From contig NZ_BNGS01000018.1 of assembly GCF_014905555.1 (NCBI RefSeq), positions 1 through 64,000 of the forward strand: a DNA stretch of 64,000 nt, read 5' to 3'. The notes beneath the pieces were generated by a model. It made no database searches and was not told the origin of the DNA. It saw nothing but the letters and a program-made list of their open reading frames with translations. Positions 7,775 to 16,740 of the stretch are shown in pieces (the stretch's first letter is position 1; each line of letters begins with the position of its first letter). The position numbers and the translations under genes were made by a program. This DNA comes from Streptomyces sp. Y2F8-2 (GTDB lineage Bacteria > Actinomycetota > Actinomycetes > Streptomycetales > Streptomycetaceae).

Positions 7775-8731
7775 TCATCGCTCCCGGTGGAACTCGCCTG
7801 CGGGAATCTCACGCGGCAGCTTGAAGGCGTCGAAGACGCGCGGATCGGCGAACACGACGTTGTACGCGATGCGTCCGTCGGTGACGGTGAAGACCTGCAG
7901 GGTGTGCAGCCGGTGCACACCGCCGGGCTCCGGCGCGTACGCGGCGAGTGCGGGCTGCCCGTTGGCGGTCAGCTCCCGCATGCCCCAGCCCGTGCCACGC
8001 ATCCCGAACACCCGCTCCATGAACCGTCCATAATCCCGGCTGCCCCGGTACCACAGCGGGACCGGCGGCATTTCGAGCACCGCGTCGTCGGCCAGCAGCC
8101 GCACCAACGCGGGGACATCCGCCGCTTCGAACGCCTGGATGTACCGCTGGACGACCGCCCGCACCTCGGGATCGTCCGGCTCGGTGACCGCACCGGCGTC
8201 ACCCACGCCGGCCAGAGCGGCACGGGCCCGCTGCAACGCGCTGTTGACCGCCGCGACCGTGGTCCCCAACTGCTCGGCGACCTCAGCGGCGGTGAACGCC
8301 AGAACCTCGCGCAGCACCAGCACCGCCCGCTGCCGCGCCGGCAGGACCTGCACCGCCGCTACCCACGCGAGCCGCAGATCCGCCCTGACCTCCACATCGA
8401 ACCGCGCGTCGGGGAACGGCTGAAGCCAGGGCACATCGAGCGCGGGTACCAGCGGCGCCCCGGGATCGTCGCTCGGTGCCCCGAGCCCGGACGGCAGAGG
8501 ACGCCGCCCGCGCCCCTCCAGCGCGGTCAGACACACGTTTGTGGCGATCCGGTACAGCCAGGTCCGCACCGACGCACGCGCCGGGTCGTACCGGTCGCGA
8601 GCCTTCCAGGCCCGCAGCAGCGTCTCCTGCACCAGATCCTCGGCCTCATGGAACGAGCCCAGCATCCGGTAGCAGTACGCCACCAACTCACACCGGTACG
8701 GCTCGAAATCCACCGGATCATCATGCCGCAC
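7775..8731 (-). CDS. RNA polymerase ECF sigma factor with C-terminal SnoaL-like domain (TIGR02960 type)
   Basis: Region 2 is seen as LVAYCYRMLGSFHEAEDLVQ followed by ETLLRAWKA, and region 4 as LPARQRAVLVLREVLAFTAA with an HTH (AAEVAEQLGTTVAAVNSALQ). A SnoaL-like domain follows (AVVQRYIQAFEAADVPALVR) and ends with the strand TDGRIAYNVVFADPRVFDAF. The protein of about 318 residues matches the usual TIGR02960 length when started at the GTG at 8729-8731; a start at 8821 cannot be excluded. No anti-sigma factor is adjacent. In such factors the C-terminal domain is thought to control activity. It probably directs its own operon with the reductase and EthD genes. Confidence 0.85.
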   Translation of the reverse strand: MRHDDPVDFEPYRCELVAYCYRMLGSFHEAEDLVQETLLRAWKARDRYDPARASVRTWLYRIATNVCLTALEGRGRRPLPSGLGAPSDDPGAPLVPALDVPWLQPFPDARFDVEVRADLRLAWVAAVQVLPARQRAVLVLREVLAFTAAEVAEQLGTTVAAVNSALQRARAALAGVGDAGAVTEPDDPEVRAVVQRYIQAFEAADVPALVRLLADDAVLEMPPVPLWYRGSRDYGRFMERVFGMRGTGWGMRELTANGQPALAAYAPEPGGVHRLHTLQVFTVTDGRIAYNVVFADPRVFDAFKLPREIPAGEFHRER

Positions 8732-9435
8732 ACCGGTCTTGCGCGCCCCGAGACGCGGCTTCAACAGAATCCGCCAGGCCTGAGCACCCCGCACCAGAAG
8801 GACAGGTCCGGCTTGGGCCATCTATCGATCCTCGGACGGGCCAACTGCAAATCCTCGCTCCCGCCAACCTCGTCGACTCCCGCGGGCAAGCCCGGGGACG
8901 AGCCGCACCCGCCCGTCCCGCTGCCACCGAGTGCGCCAGCGCGAAAACCCGCTCCGGCTCTGCTCCGGCCCGATCACGAGCATCTGCATGCGCGTGTCCA
9001 AGGCGACGCCTGGCCGTGGTGAGGACGCTGGGTCATTCCGAACAGCAGCCTGCGACCATGGCCGGACAGCTGCGGGTGCTGGGCAAGGAGAAGCGCCGGC
9101 CTGATCGAGAACGCCTGGAAGCGGACCGCCCTGGCCGCGGTGAACGCCGGGATGCCCCTGGAAGTAGACGCCAGGGCCGCGAGGACGCACCGCTCCGGCA
9201 GCGGCGAGCCGGAGCGCTCCACGATGCTCGCCCACCAGGTCCGGTGTACGCCTGCTGTTCACGTTCGGCGAAGGCGCGCTATCGGCCGCCAGGTGAGGTC
9301 GGGCAGGCGGTGCGCCTGTGTCCTGTCCGGCGGCGCGGCAGGCGGGATAGATGACCTGGGCGTGGGCCCCGTATCTGACGGTGAGTACCTGGCTGCGCGC
9401 GCAGTATCTCTACTTCAGAAAAAGGGGAGGACAAA
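8732..9435. other. Intergenic stretch without a supportable gene
   Basis: About 700 bp upstream of the sigma factor. One plus-strand stretch (about 9098-9240) reads LIENAWKRTALAAVNAGMPL and more in a plausible codon pattern, but no start, stop context or family can be assigned. It may be decayed coding DNA. Confidence 0.3.
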
Positions 9436-9470
9436 GGCCCGGTCACCGCGTCTCATGCGGTGACCGGGCC
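9436..9470 (-). terminator. Strong rho-independent-like terminator
   Basis: A perfect 14-bp stem (GGCCCGGTCACCGC, 9436-9449, with 9457-9470) has a seven-base loop. On the minus strand it is followed by TTTG and a pyrimidine-rich tract ending in TTTTT, which fits termination of the gene at 9555-9926. Confidence 0.75.
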
Positions 9471-9554
9471 TGGTTCCTGAGCCAGGGGCTTCGGTTCGGG
9501 GGGATGGCTGTATGGAAATCTTGCTTTCAGCCAGGTCCTGAGCCGAGGCCGGGG

Positions 9555-9926
9555 TCAGCGGGTCGGCCTACCTTTCTTGCTTCTGGCGGCGGCTGATCGC
9601 GCGAGCGCGGCAACCGACGCGATGTATTGCCGGACGTCCTCCTGGAAGGCAGGGGCGGCTTCTCTTGTCCAGAAGTCGAAGTACTCCTGGACCTGTCGGT
9701 GGAGTTGCTCGGGCTGTGGTGGGCCGGAGACTTGGAGGGTCACCTGGTTCCCCACGTCCAGCAGTTCGAGCGAGCGTGCGAGTCCGTCGTAGGCGGTCAC
9801 GATGTCGTCGACGAAGTCGGGTTCGACTGCCAGTTGGATATCACGGTCGGACTCGCAGACGGTGAGCCACTGGTCGTCGTCGATGAGGATGACCGGCCAG
9901 GTGGGCCGGCTGCCGGTTTCCTGCAC
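9555..9926 (-). CDS. Hypothetical protein
   Basis: This 123-residue acidic protein has no recognised domain. It contains WPVILIDDDQWLTVCESDRD and a long helical C-terminal half (PEQLHRQVQEYFDFWTREAA) that ends in basic residues. The GTG at 9924-9926 was chosen because GGGGAGG lies eight bases upstream; an in-frame GTG at 9947 has no such site. A strong terminator follows. It is a stand-alone gene and its function is unknown. Confidence 0.6.
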   Translation of the reverse strand: MQETGSRPTWPVILIDDDQWLTVCESDRDIQLAVEPDFVDDIVTAYDGLARSLELLDVGNQVTLQVSGPPQPEQLHRQVQEYFDFWTREAAPAFQEDVRQYIASVAALARSAAARSKKGRPTR

Positions 9927-10166
9927 GCCTACCACCTCCCCTGCCACGGCCTGTGGTTGCCGATGGCCAGTCGGTGGTATGGGAGTACCGGCTGTGGAAC
10001 AAGGATCGCGATGTTTGTCTGGCCTGTGCGGGTGTCGGTAAGCGGCGGGATCTCGCGGGTTGCGGGGGTTGGTGACGGTGAGAAGCCCGCTGTCGTGTCC
10101 TGGGGAATTGATGGTGGATGGGGCTGTCGGGCGGGCAAGCCCCGCCGTACGTCGTAGGCGGCGGCG

Positions 10167-10766
10167 CTACGGCTGAGGCTTCTGCGGCGCTGCCCCCGGC
10201 GCCCCCACGCGCAACCCGTCCATCACCAGGTCGAGCAGCCGTGTGGCGCGTGGCTGCCAGTCGTCGTACGCGGCGAGCTGCCACAGGCCGGCGATCGCGA
10301 GCAGGAAGTCCTCGGGGGTCACCCCCGGGCGTATCGTGCCGGCCTCCTCGTTCGCCTTCAGCAGGAGCGCGACGGCCGAGGTCATGGGGCCGCGGCTCAG
10401 GTTCATCAGGGTGCCACCCGCGGTGGTGGCCTTGCTCAGCGCCTCGGCGAGGCCCGCCTTGGCCAAGGCGTACCGGGGGAGCCGGTCCATCCACTCGCGC
10501 AGGGCCTGGTCCGGAGCTCGGGTCTGCAGCAGGTGGGCCGCGGCGTCGGCCACCTGCTGCACCTCGTAGCGGTAGACCTCCAGCACGAGCGCCTCGCGGC
10601 TGGGGAAGTTGCGGTAGAAGGTCCCCTGCCCGACACACGCCTTCTTCGCGATCGCGCTGAGCGGGGCGTCCGCCGAACGGGTCAGTTCCTCCAGCGCCAC
10701 GGCCAGGATGCGCTCGCGATTCCGTTGCGCGTCCGAGCGCAGGGGGCCGTCCTTCTTCTGTTGCAC
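10167..10766 (-). CDS. TetR-family repressor of the molybdenum hydroxylase operon
   Basis: This 199-residue protein has a TetR helix-turn-helix in residues 15-60: RERILAVALEEL, then SAIAKKACVGQGTFYRNFPS. The C-terminal ligand domain carries the actinobacterial SBP-type helices (LLLAIAGLWQLAAYDDWQPR). The GTG at 10764-10766 follows AAGGAGG at short spacing. It diverges from the paoABC-like operon, and the 250-bp gap contains two TetR-type palindromes close to its own promoter, so autoregulation and control of the operon are likely. The inducer is unknown, perhaps an aldehyde or N-heterocycle. Confidence 0.82.
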   Translation of the reverse strand: MQQKKDGPLRSDAQRNRERILAVALEELTRSADAPLSAIAKKACVGQGTFYRNFPSREALVLEVYRYEVQQVADAAAHLLQTRAPDQALREWMDRLPRYALAKAGLAEALSKATTAGGTLMNLSRGPMTSAVALLLKANEEAGTIRPGVTPEDFLLAIAGLWQLAAYDDWQPRATRLLDLVMDGLRVGAPGAAPQKPQP

Positions 10767-10834
10767 CCATCCTCCTTCCGGAATCGCGGCCGGGCTCCGC
10801 CGTGGCAGTCGCGGCCGGACCACTCTTGCTAAGC

Positions 10835-10877
10835 GGACAACTGTCCACTAGGTTCATTCGTAACGGACAGCTGTCCG
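10835..10877. promoter_or_regulatory. Two TetR-type operators (GGACA-NN-TGTCC)
   Basis: GGACAACTGTCC (10835-10846) and the perfect palindrome CGGACAGCTGTCCG (10864-10877) lie 30 bp apart centre to centre between the TetR gene and the molybdenum hydroxylase operon. The same core occurs twice at 42931-42963. Confidence 0.75.
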
Positions 10878-11017
10878 CTTGGACTCACGATAGCGGCAGT
10901 CGCGGCCTTTGTGGATGGCCGGAACCATGAGGCGACCGGGATTCCCCCGCCCGCCCCACGTCCGAGGATCGTCCGTACGACTTCGACGCGCACCACGAAC
11001 GTGAAAGAAGGCTGACC

Positions 11018-11593
11018 ATGGCCCCATTGACGTCCAGCGCCATCACGCTCAACGTCAACGGTGAGAAGTACACGCTGCCCGTCGACCACCGCACCACCCT
11101 GCTCGACGCCCTGCGCGAGCGTCTTGATCTGACCGGTACGAAGAAGGGCTGCGACCAAGGTCAGTGCGGCGCCTGCACAGTGCTGGTGGACGGCCGACGG
11201 GCCCTGTCCTGCCTGCAGTTGGCGGTGGCCACCGAGGGCCGTGAGGTCACCACCATCGAAGGTGTGGCCGACGGTGACGGCCTGCACCCGGTGCAGCAGG
11301 CGTTCCTCGACCTCGACGGTTTCCAGTGCGGCTACTGCACTCCGGGGCAGATCTGCTCGGCCATCGCGGTGATCGAGGAACACGCCGCCGGCTGGCCGAG
11401 CGCGGCGACCGCCGACGTGCGCCCCGAGGCGGGAACGTCCCCGCTCACCCCCGAGGAGATCCGTGAGCGGATGAGCGGCAACCTGTGCCGCTGCGGCGCC
11501 TACGTGTCCATCGTCCAGGCGGTCGCGCGGGCGGCGCAGGCCGATGCTGCTGGAACCACTGAGACCACCGAGACCGAGGAGGCTGCGGCGTGA
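11018..11593 (+). CDS. paoA: Molybdenum hydroxylase, 2Fe-2S subunit (PaoA/YagT-like)
   Basis: This 191-residue iron-sulfur subunit belongs to a xanthine dehydrogenase-family aldehyde oxidoreductase and passes electrons from the Mo centre to FAD. The first 2Fe-2S cluster is ligated by C45, C50, C53 (CDQGQCGAC) and C65. The second, helical domain supplies C104, C107 (CGYC), C157 and C159 (NLCRCG). AAGAAGG precedes the ATG. Unlike E. coli PaoA there is no obvious Tat leader, so the complex is probably cytosolic. The stop overlaps the start of the FAD subunit. Confidence 0.93.
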   Translation: MAPLTSSAITLNVNGEKYTLPVDHRTTLLDALRERLDLTGTKKGCDQGQCGACTVLVDGRRALSCLQLAVATEGREVTTIEGVADGDGLHPVQQAFLDLDGFQCGYCTPGQICSAIAVIEEHAAGWPSAATADVRPEAGTSPLTPEEIRERMSGNLCRCGAYVSIVQAVARAAQADAAGTTETTETEEAAA

Positions 11594-12582
11594 GGGAGTT
11601 CGGCTATCAGCGGGTCTTCGACGTCCACGGGGCGGTCGCCCTGCTCGGCGCCGACCCGGACGCACGCTTCCTCGGCGGCGGCACCAATCTCGTCGACCTG
11701 ATGAAGGCAGGCGTGGAGCGGCCGGCCCGCCTCGTCGACGTGCGTGAACTGCCCCTGGACGGGATCGAGTCGACGCCGGACGGCGGACTGCGCATCGGTG
11801 CGACCGTCACCAACAGCGATCTCGCCGCCCACCCCGAAGTGCGGCGACGCTACCCGGCGCTGACGCAGGCCGTCCTGGCCGGCGCCTCGGGCCAGCTGCG
11901 CAACATGGCGACCGTGGGCGGAAACCTGCTCCAGCGCACCCGCTGCGGTTACTTCACCGACCTGACGAAACCGTGCAACAAGCGTGTCCCCGGCAGCGGT
12001 TGTCCCGCCGTCGAGGGCGAACACCACAACCACGCGATCCTCGGCGCCTCCGAGCACTGCGTGGCCACGCATCCCTCGGACATGGCGGTGGCGCTCACCG
12101 CGTTCGACGCAGTCGTCTCGTACGAAACGGCGGACGGGCCGGGGGAATCGGCGCTCGCGGAATTCTATCTGCCCGTGGGCGACACCCCGCATCTGGAGAC
12201 CGCCCTGCCGCCGGGCGCGCTGATCACCGCCGTCACGCTCCCGCCGAACCCGGTCGCGGCCAACTCCCGCTACCGCAAGGTGCGCGAGCGCGCCTCGTAC
12301 GCCTTCGCGATCGGCTCCCTCGCCGCCGCGCTGGACGTCCAGGCCGGCGTCGTACGAGACGTGCGTCTCGCCCTCGGAGCGGTGGCGTCCCGGCCGTGGC
12401 GGGCCCGCAAGGCCGAGCGGCTGCTGACCGGAGGCCCGGCGACGGCCGAGGCGTTCGCCGCGGCCGCGGACGCCGAACTGGAAGCCGCCGAAACGCTGCC
12501 GAAGAACGGATACAAGGTGCCGCTGACGCGCAATCTCGTCGTGGCCGTGCTGACCGAACTCGCCGAGGAGTCCGCCCGATGA
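11590..12582 (+). CDS. paoB: Molybdenum hydroxylase, FAD subunit (PaoB/YagS-like)
   Basis: This 330-residue subunit binds FAD through FLGGGTNLVDLMKAGVERPA near the N-terminus and GQLRNMATVGGNLLQRTRC in the middle. An insertion with CGYFTDLTKPCNKRVPGSGC and a later EHC supplies four cysteines like those that bind a [4Fe-4S] cluster in E. coli PaoB, which marks this as the PaoABC type rather than plain xanthine dehydrogenase. The GTG start overlaps the previous stop (GTGA), and the gene overlaps the next by 4 bp. Confidence 0.93.
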   Translation: MREFGYQRVFDVHGAVALLGADPDARFLGGGTNLVDLMKAGVERPARLVDVRELPLDGIESTPDGGLRIGATVTNSDLAAHPEVRRRYPALTQAVLAGASGQLRNMATVGGNLLQRTRCGYFTDLTKPCNKRVPGSGCPAVEGEHHNHAILGASEHCVATHPSDMAVALTAFDAVVSYETADGPGESALAEFYLPVGDTPHLETALPPGALITAVTLPPNPVAANSRYRKVRERASYAFAIGSLAAALDVQAGVVRDVRLALGAVASRPWRARKAERLLTGGPATAEAFAAAADAELEAAETLPKNGYKVPLTRNLVVAVLTELAEESAR

Positions 12583-14699
12583 CCACGACCACCCCGGCCG
12601 CCGCGGTCACGAAGGCCGTCGGCACCGCGCACACCCGCGTGGAGGGCGTCGCCAAGGTCACCGGCGCGGCCCGCTACGCGGGAGAGGTCCCGTACCCCGA
12701 ACTCGCCCACGGCTGGATGGTGTTGTCCACCGTCGCCCGCGGCCGGATCCGTTCGGTGCAGGACGCCCGGGTCCTGGAGATGCCCGGCGTCGTCGCCGTC
12801 CTGCACCACGGCAACGCCCCCAGGGTCGACGGGAACTACGCGGGCCCGTTCGGGCCGCCCGACCCGATCCTCCAGCCCCTCCAGCACGACCGGGTGCCGT
12901 ATGTCGGCTGGCCGGTGGCGCTGGTCGTGGCCGAGACCTCCGAGCAGGCCAGGGAGGCGGCCGAGGCCCTGGTCGTCGAGTACGACGTGGAGCCGCACGA
13001 CGTCGAGTTCCACGCCGGGCACCCCGACGCGTACCTGCCGGAGGGCCCCACGACGGAGATGTCGAAGGGAGACCTGGAGGCCGAACTCGCCGCGTCCGCC
13101 GTCGTCGTGGACGCCGAGTACAGCACGCCGGAGGAGCACCACAGCCCGATGGAGCCGCACGCGGCGACCGCGCGCTGGGAGGACGGCCGGCTCGAGGTGG
13201 TCGACTCCAACCAGGGCAGCAGGTTCGTGGCGGACGAGCTCGCCCAGATCTTCTCCCTCGACCCCGGCTCGGTACGTGTACTGTCCGAACACGTCGGCGG
13301 CGCCTTCGGAGCCAAGGGCACCCGCCCGCACCTGGTCCTCGCCGCGATGGCGGCGACCGTTCTGCACCGGCCGGTCCGGGTCGTCACCACCCGTCGCCAG
13401 ATGTTCTCCCTGACCGGCTACCGCAGCCCCACGGCACAGCGCGTCCGGCTCGGCGCCGACGCCGACGGACGGCTGCGCGCCCTCGACCACCAGGGCGAGT
13501 GCCTCACCTCCACCAACCACGAGTTCGTCGAGCGCAGCGCCGACTACGGGCGTTCGATGTACGACGCCGACGCGCACCACACCGTCAACCGTGTCGTACG
13601 GCTCGACGTGCCGACCCCCACCTATATGCGTGCGCCGGGCGAGGCGCCGGGCTCGTTCGCGATGGAGTCCGCGCTGGACGAACTCGCCGAGAAGTGCGGC
13701 CTCGACCCGATCGTGCTGCGCGCCCGCAACGAACCGGAGGCCGGCCCCCTCTCCGGCCTGCCGTTCAGCAGCCGCAACGTCCTCGCCTGCTTCGAGGAGG
13801 GCGCCCGCAGGTTCGGCTGGGCGGACCGCGACCCGCGCCCCGGTGTGCGCCGCGAGGGCCGCTGGCTGCTGGGCACCGGCACGGCCGCGGCCACGTTCCC
13901 CGTACTGGTCGCCCCGTCGACGGCGGCCGTGACGGCAGAGGCGGACGGCACCTTCACCGTACGGATCACCGCGGCGGACGTCGGGACCGGGGCGCGCACC
14001 GCGCTGACCCTGGTCGCCGCGGACGCGCTGGAGGTGGCGCCCGAGCGCATCCGGGTGCGGATCGCGGACAGCGACTTCGGCCAGGCGATCCTGGCCGGCG
14101 GCTCGATGGGCACCCGTTCCTGGTCCTGGGCGATCGTGGCCGCGGCAGCCGACCTACGGGAGCGGCTGGCACTCGCGGACGGCATTCCGCCGGAGGGCAT
14201 CACGGCGCGCTCGAACACCGCCGAGGCCATCGGCAGGCTGACGAGCAAGGAGCGGTACTCCTTCGGCGCGCAGTTCGCCGAGGTCGCCGTCGACGTCACC
14301 ACCGGCGAGGTCCGGGTACGGCGGATGCTCGGGATGTTCGCGGCGGGCCGGATCGTCAACCCGCTGACCGCGCGCAGCCAGTTCGTCGGCGGCATGGTCT
14401 GGGGCCTGTCCATGGCGCTCCACGAGGAGGCGGTCCGGGACCGGGCCACGGGTGGACACGTCGGCGCGGACTTCGCGAGCTACCACTTCGCCGCGAACGC
14501 GGACGTCCCCGTCATCGAGGCGGACTGGGTGGACGACCCCGACCCGGACGACCCGGTCGGCATCAAGGGCATCGGCGAGATCGGGATCGTGGGAGCCGCG
14601 GCGGCGATCGCCAACGCGGTCTGGCACGCGACCGGCGTACGCCACCGGCACCTGCCCATCCGGCCCGACCGCGTCCTGATGGCCGGCCGAGATGCTTGA
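12579..14699 (+). CDS. paoC: Molybdenum hydroxylase, molybdopterin catalytic subunit (PaoC/YagR-like)
   Basis: This 706-residue large subunit holds the molybdopterin cytosine dinucleotide cofactor. Family features are RVEGVAKVTGAARYAGEVPY at the start, the Gly-rich HVGGAFGAKGT, RAPGEAPGSFAMESALDELA and GGSMGTRSWSWAI, and the C-terminal GIKGIGEIG, where E667 is the expected catalytic base. The ATG at 12579 overlaps the paoB stop. The frame is open further upstream, but that part lies within paoB and is not used. The likely reaction is oxidation of aldehydes or aromatic heterocycles with water as oxygen donor. Confidence 0.93.
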   Translation: MTTTTPAAAVTKAVGTAHTRVEGVAKVTGAARYAGEVPYPELAHGWMVLSTVARGRIRSVQDARVLEMPGVVAVLHHGNAPRVDGNYAGPFGPPDPILQPLQHDRVPYVGWPVALVVAETSEQAREAAEALVVEYDVEPHDVEFHAGHPDAYLPEGPTTEMSKGDLEAELAASAVVVDAEYSTPEEHHSPMEPHAATARWEDGRLEVVDSNQGSRFVADELAQIFSLDPGSVRVLSEHVGGAFGAKGTRPHLVLAAMAATVLHRPVRVVTTRRQMFSLTGYRSPTAQRVRLGADADGRLRALDHQGECLTSTNHEFVERSADYGRSMYDADAHHTVNRVVRLDVPTPTYMRAPGEAPGSFAMESALDELAEKCGLDPIVLRARNEPEAGPLSGLPFSSRNVLACFEEGARRFGWADRDPRPGVRREGRWLLGTGTAAATFPVLVAPSTAAVTAEADGTFTVRITAADVGTGARTALTLVAADALEVAPERIRVRIADSDFGQAILAGGSMGTRSWSWAIVAAAADLRERLALADGIPPEGITARSNTAEAIGRLTSKERYSFGAQFAEVAVDVTTGEVRVRRMLGMFAAGRIVNPLTARSQFVGGMVWGLSMALHEEAVRDRATGGHVGADFASYHFAANADVPVIEADWVDDPDPDDPVGIKGIGEIGIVGAAAAIANAVWHATGVRHRHLPIRPDRVLMAGRDA

Positions 14700-15852
14700 C
14701 ATCGCAATCGAACTGCACCGGTGGGCGGCCGAGGGCCGTGACTTCGCCGTGGCCACGGTGGTGGCCGTCGGCGGCAGCGCTCCCCGCCCGCCGGGCGCGG
14801 CGCTCGCCGTCGACGCCGACGGCACGGCCGTCGGCTCGGTCTCCGGCGGCTGTGTGGAGGGCGCGGTGTACGACCTGTGCGTCCAGGCGCTCCAGGACGG
14901 CCGCGCGGTACGGGAACAGTTCGGCTACAGCGACGAGGACGCCTTCGCGGTGGGCCTGACCTGCGGCGGGGTGATCGACGTCCTGGTCACCCCGGTCCGT
15001 GGGGACGCGCCGTACCGGTGGGTGTTCGAGGCGGCGCTCTCGGCCGCCGCCGGTGGGGAGACGGCCGCGGTCGCCCGCCTGGTCCGGGGCCCGGACGAAC
15101 TGCTCGGCCGCGCACTGCTGGTCCGCGCCGACGGGGCGTACGAGGGCGGTCTCGGCGGTGATCCGCGGCTGGACCGGACGGCGGCCGCCGAGGCCCGCGC
15201 GCTGCTGGACGCCGGTCGCACCGGCACGGTCGACGTCTCGGAGGACGGCTCGCACTGCCCGGGCGGTGTGACGCTGTTCGTCGAGTCCAGTGTGGAACCG
15301 CCCCGCATGATCGTCTTCGGGGCGATCGACTTCGCGGCGGCGCTCGTGCGGACGGGCAAGTTCCTCGGCTACCACGTGACCGTCTGCGACGCCCGCTCCG
15401 TCTTCGCAACCCGGGCCCGCTTCCCCGAGGCCGACGAGATCGTGGTCGACTGGCCGGACCGCTATCTGCGCAGCACCGGGACCGACGCCCGCACGGTCCT
15501 GTGCGTGCTCACCCATGACGCCAAGTTCGACGTCCCGCTGCTGGAGGAGGCGCTGCGGCTGCCGGTCGCGTTCGTCGGCGCCATGGGCTCGCGCCGCACC
15601 CACGAGGACCGCAACCGGCGGCTGCGCGAGGCGGGTGTCACCGAGGAGGAGCTGGCCCGTCTGCACTCCCCGATCGGCCTCGACCTGGGTGCCCGTACGC
15701 CGGAGGAGACCGCCCTGTCCATCGCGGCCGAGATCGTCGCGGCGCGCCGGGGCGGGTCGGGCATACCGCTGACCGGCGCACCGACCCCGATCCACCACGA
15801 CCGCCCCGAAGGCCCCGGCCGGGTGACCGCACTGACGTCGGCAGCCGGATGA
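14692..15852 (+). CDS. xdhC: XdhC/CoxI-family molybdenum cofactor maturation protein
   Basis: This 386-residue protein prepares and inserts the sulfurated molybdenum cofactor into the apoenzyme. The N-terminal XdhC_CoxI domain shows AVATVVAVGGSAPRPPGAAL and SVSGGCVEGAV, with LTCGGVIDVLV further on. The C-terminal Rossmann-type domain has MIVFGAIDFAAALVRTGKFL, VLTHDAKFDVPLLEEAL and FVGAMGSRRTHEDRNRRL. Its ATG lies 8 bp inside the end of paoC, so it is translationally coupled as the last gene of the operon. Confidence 0.92.
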   Translation: MLDIAIELHRWAAEGRDFAVATVVAVGGSAPRPPGAALAVDADGTAVGSVSGGCVEGAVYDLCVQALQDGRAVREQFGYSDEDAFAVGLTCGGVIDVLVTPVRGDAPYRWVFEAALSAAAGGETAAVARLVRGPDELLGRALLVRADGAYEGGLGGDPRLDRTAAAEARALLDAGRTGTVDVSEDGSHCPGGVTLFVESSVEPPRMIVFGAIDFAAALVRTGKFLGYHVTVCDARSVFATRARFPEADEIVVDWPDRYLRSTGTDARTVLCVLTHDAKFDVPLLEEALRLPVAFVGAMGSRRTHEDRNRRLREAGVTEEELARLHSPIGLDLGARTPEETALSIAAEIVAARRGGSGIPLTGAPTPIHHDRPEGPGRVTALTSAAG

Positions 15853-15869
15853 CCTCCTTATTGGAGGTC
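15851..15869 (+). terminator. Small stem-loop at the end of the molybdenum hydroxylase operon
   Basis: GACCTCC (15851-15857) pairs with GGAGGTC (15863-15869) around five bases, overlapping the xdhC stop codon. It is short and lacks a T-tract. The rest of 15870-16236 holds no gene I can support. Confidence 0.4.
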
Positions 15870-16236
15870 CTGCGCCGCGGCCGAGCGGCGTCAGGCGTCC
15901 CCGGGGCCTAAGGAGGGGGTGGCGGAAGGGCGCAGGCCACGGCGTGCGTGACGCGCGGGGTTGAAGGCGGCGCATGCTGTCTGCGTCCTGACACCGCTCG
16001 CCGCCGACCGTCACAAAGTGTCGACGAACGTCCGCCGTCGGTCCTGGCCGTGCTACCGAGGTGGGGGAGTGACATGCGGTTTCCGCCGTTCGATGGGACG
16101 GCGCACTCCAAAGCTCACCTGACCTGGGCAACTCAGCGGCCCACCGGCTCAGCTGGTCCGACTGGCGGCGACGTCATCAGACCCGGTCCCGAGGCGGCCA
16201 CTACCGCCGGCAGGCCGCGAATCAGACATGATGTGC

Positions 16237-16287
16237 TGAGCACGCTGGTTGGCCGCTGAGCGCCGTAACTGGCCACTTCGGTGCTCA
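16237..16287. repeat. 51-bp composite repeat, copy A (IS21-type end-like)
   Basis: TGAGCAC opens and GTGCTCA closes the element. Inside are two imperfect tandem units of about 20 bp, each of the form TGAGCRC-N(3-4)-RGTTGGCC. A second copy lies at 26179-26230. Tandem repeats within the ends are typical of IS21-family elements; no transposase is attached. Confidence 0.5.
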
Positions 16288-16306
16288 GCGGGCGAAAGGC
16301 AACTGT

Positions 16307-16714
16307 TCACCCGGGGATCGCGGTGACTTCGATCGCGACCAGATGGTCGGGTACGTCTAGGGCCGCAACGCCCAGCAGCGTGGCCGGCGGGACCGGGGTG
16401 ATTCCCAGCTTTGCGGCCGCCCGGGAGATCCCCTCCAGGAGCGGGGGCATCTTGTCGGGAGTCCGGTCGACAACGTAGAAGGTCAGTTTCGCCACGTCGT
16501 CGAAGGAGCCGCCGGCCTCGGCCAGGGCGGTGCCGATGTTGAGGTAGCACTGCTCGACCTGCGCGGCGAGATCACCTTCGCCGACCGTGATCCCCTCGGC
16601 GTCCCAGGAGACCTGACCGGCGATGAAGACCAGCCTCGACCCAGTTGCGATCGACACCTGCCGGTAGACATCGATCTCGGGCAATCCGCTGGGGTTCACC
16701 AGGGTGACGGCCAT
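16307..16714 (-). CDS. RidA-family (YjgF/YER057c) protein
   Basis: This 135-residue protein is a RidA-type trimeric deaminase relative. It has NPSGLPEIDVYRQVSIATG, FIAGQVSWDAEG, QVEQCYLNIGTALAEAGGSF, DDVAKLTFYVVD and a final strand DVPDHLVAIEVTA. The acidic residue that replaces the catalytic Arg region cannot be assigned with certainty, so imine deaminase activity is not assured. GGAGG lies eight bases ahead of the ATG. It diverges from a decayed HxlR gene only 26 bp away, its likely former regulator. Confidence 0.85.
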   Translation of the reverse strand: MAVTLVNPSGLPEIDVYRQVSIATGSRLVFIAGQVSWDAEGITVGEGDLAAQVEQCYLNIGTALAEAGGSFDDVAKLTFYVVDRTPDKMPPLLEGISRAAAKLGITPVPPATLLGVAALDVPDHLVAIEVTAIPG

Positions 16715-16740
16715 GCCGTCCGCCTCCTTGTCCGGGCATC

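Noticed and set aside
7619..9022. Long plus-strand reading frame (467 codons) opposite the sigma factor and reductase genes
   Set aside because: It is the antisense shadow of two well-supported genes; the translation is Arg/Pro/His-rich with no domain.
8822..9262. Minus-strand frame of 146 codons upstream of the sigma factor
   Set aside because: Composition is Arg/Gly/Pro-rich without any domain and the start context is poor.
11973..12578. In-frame extension of paoC by about 200 codons
   Set aside because: It lies inside paoB in another frame, and the family begins at the ATG that overlaps the paoB stop.
13499..14959. Frame of 486 codons overlapping the molybdopterin subunit in another phase
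   Set aside because: Arg/Gly-rich shadow of paoC, whose motifs are unambiguous in its own frame.
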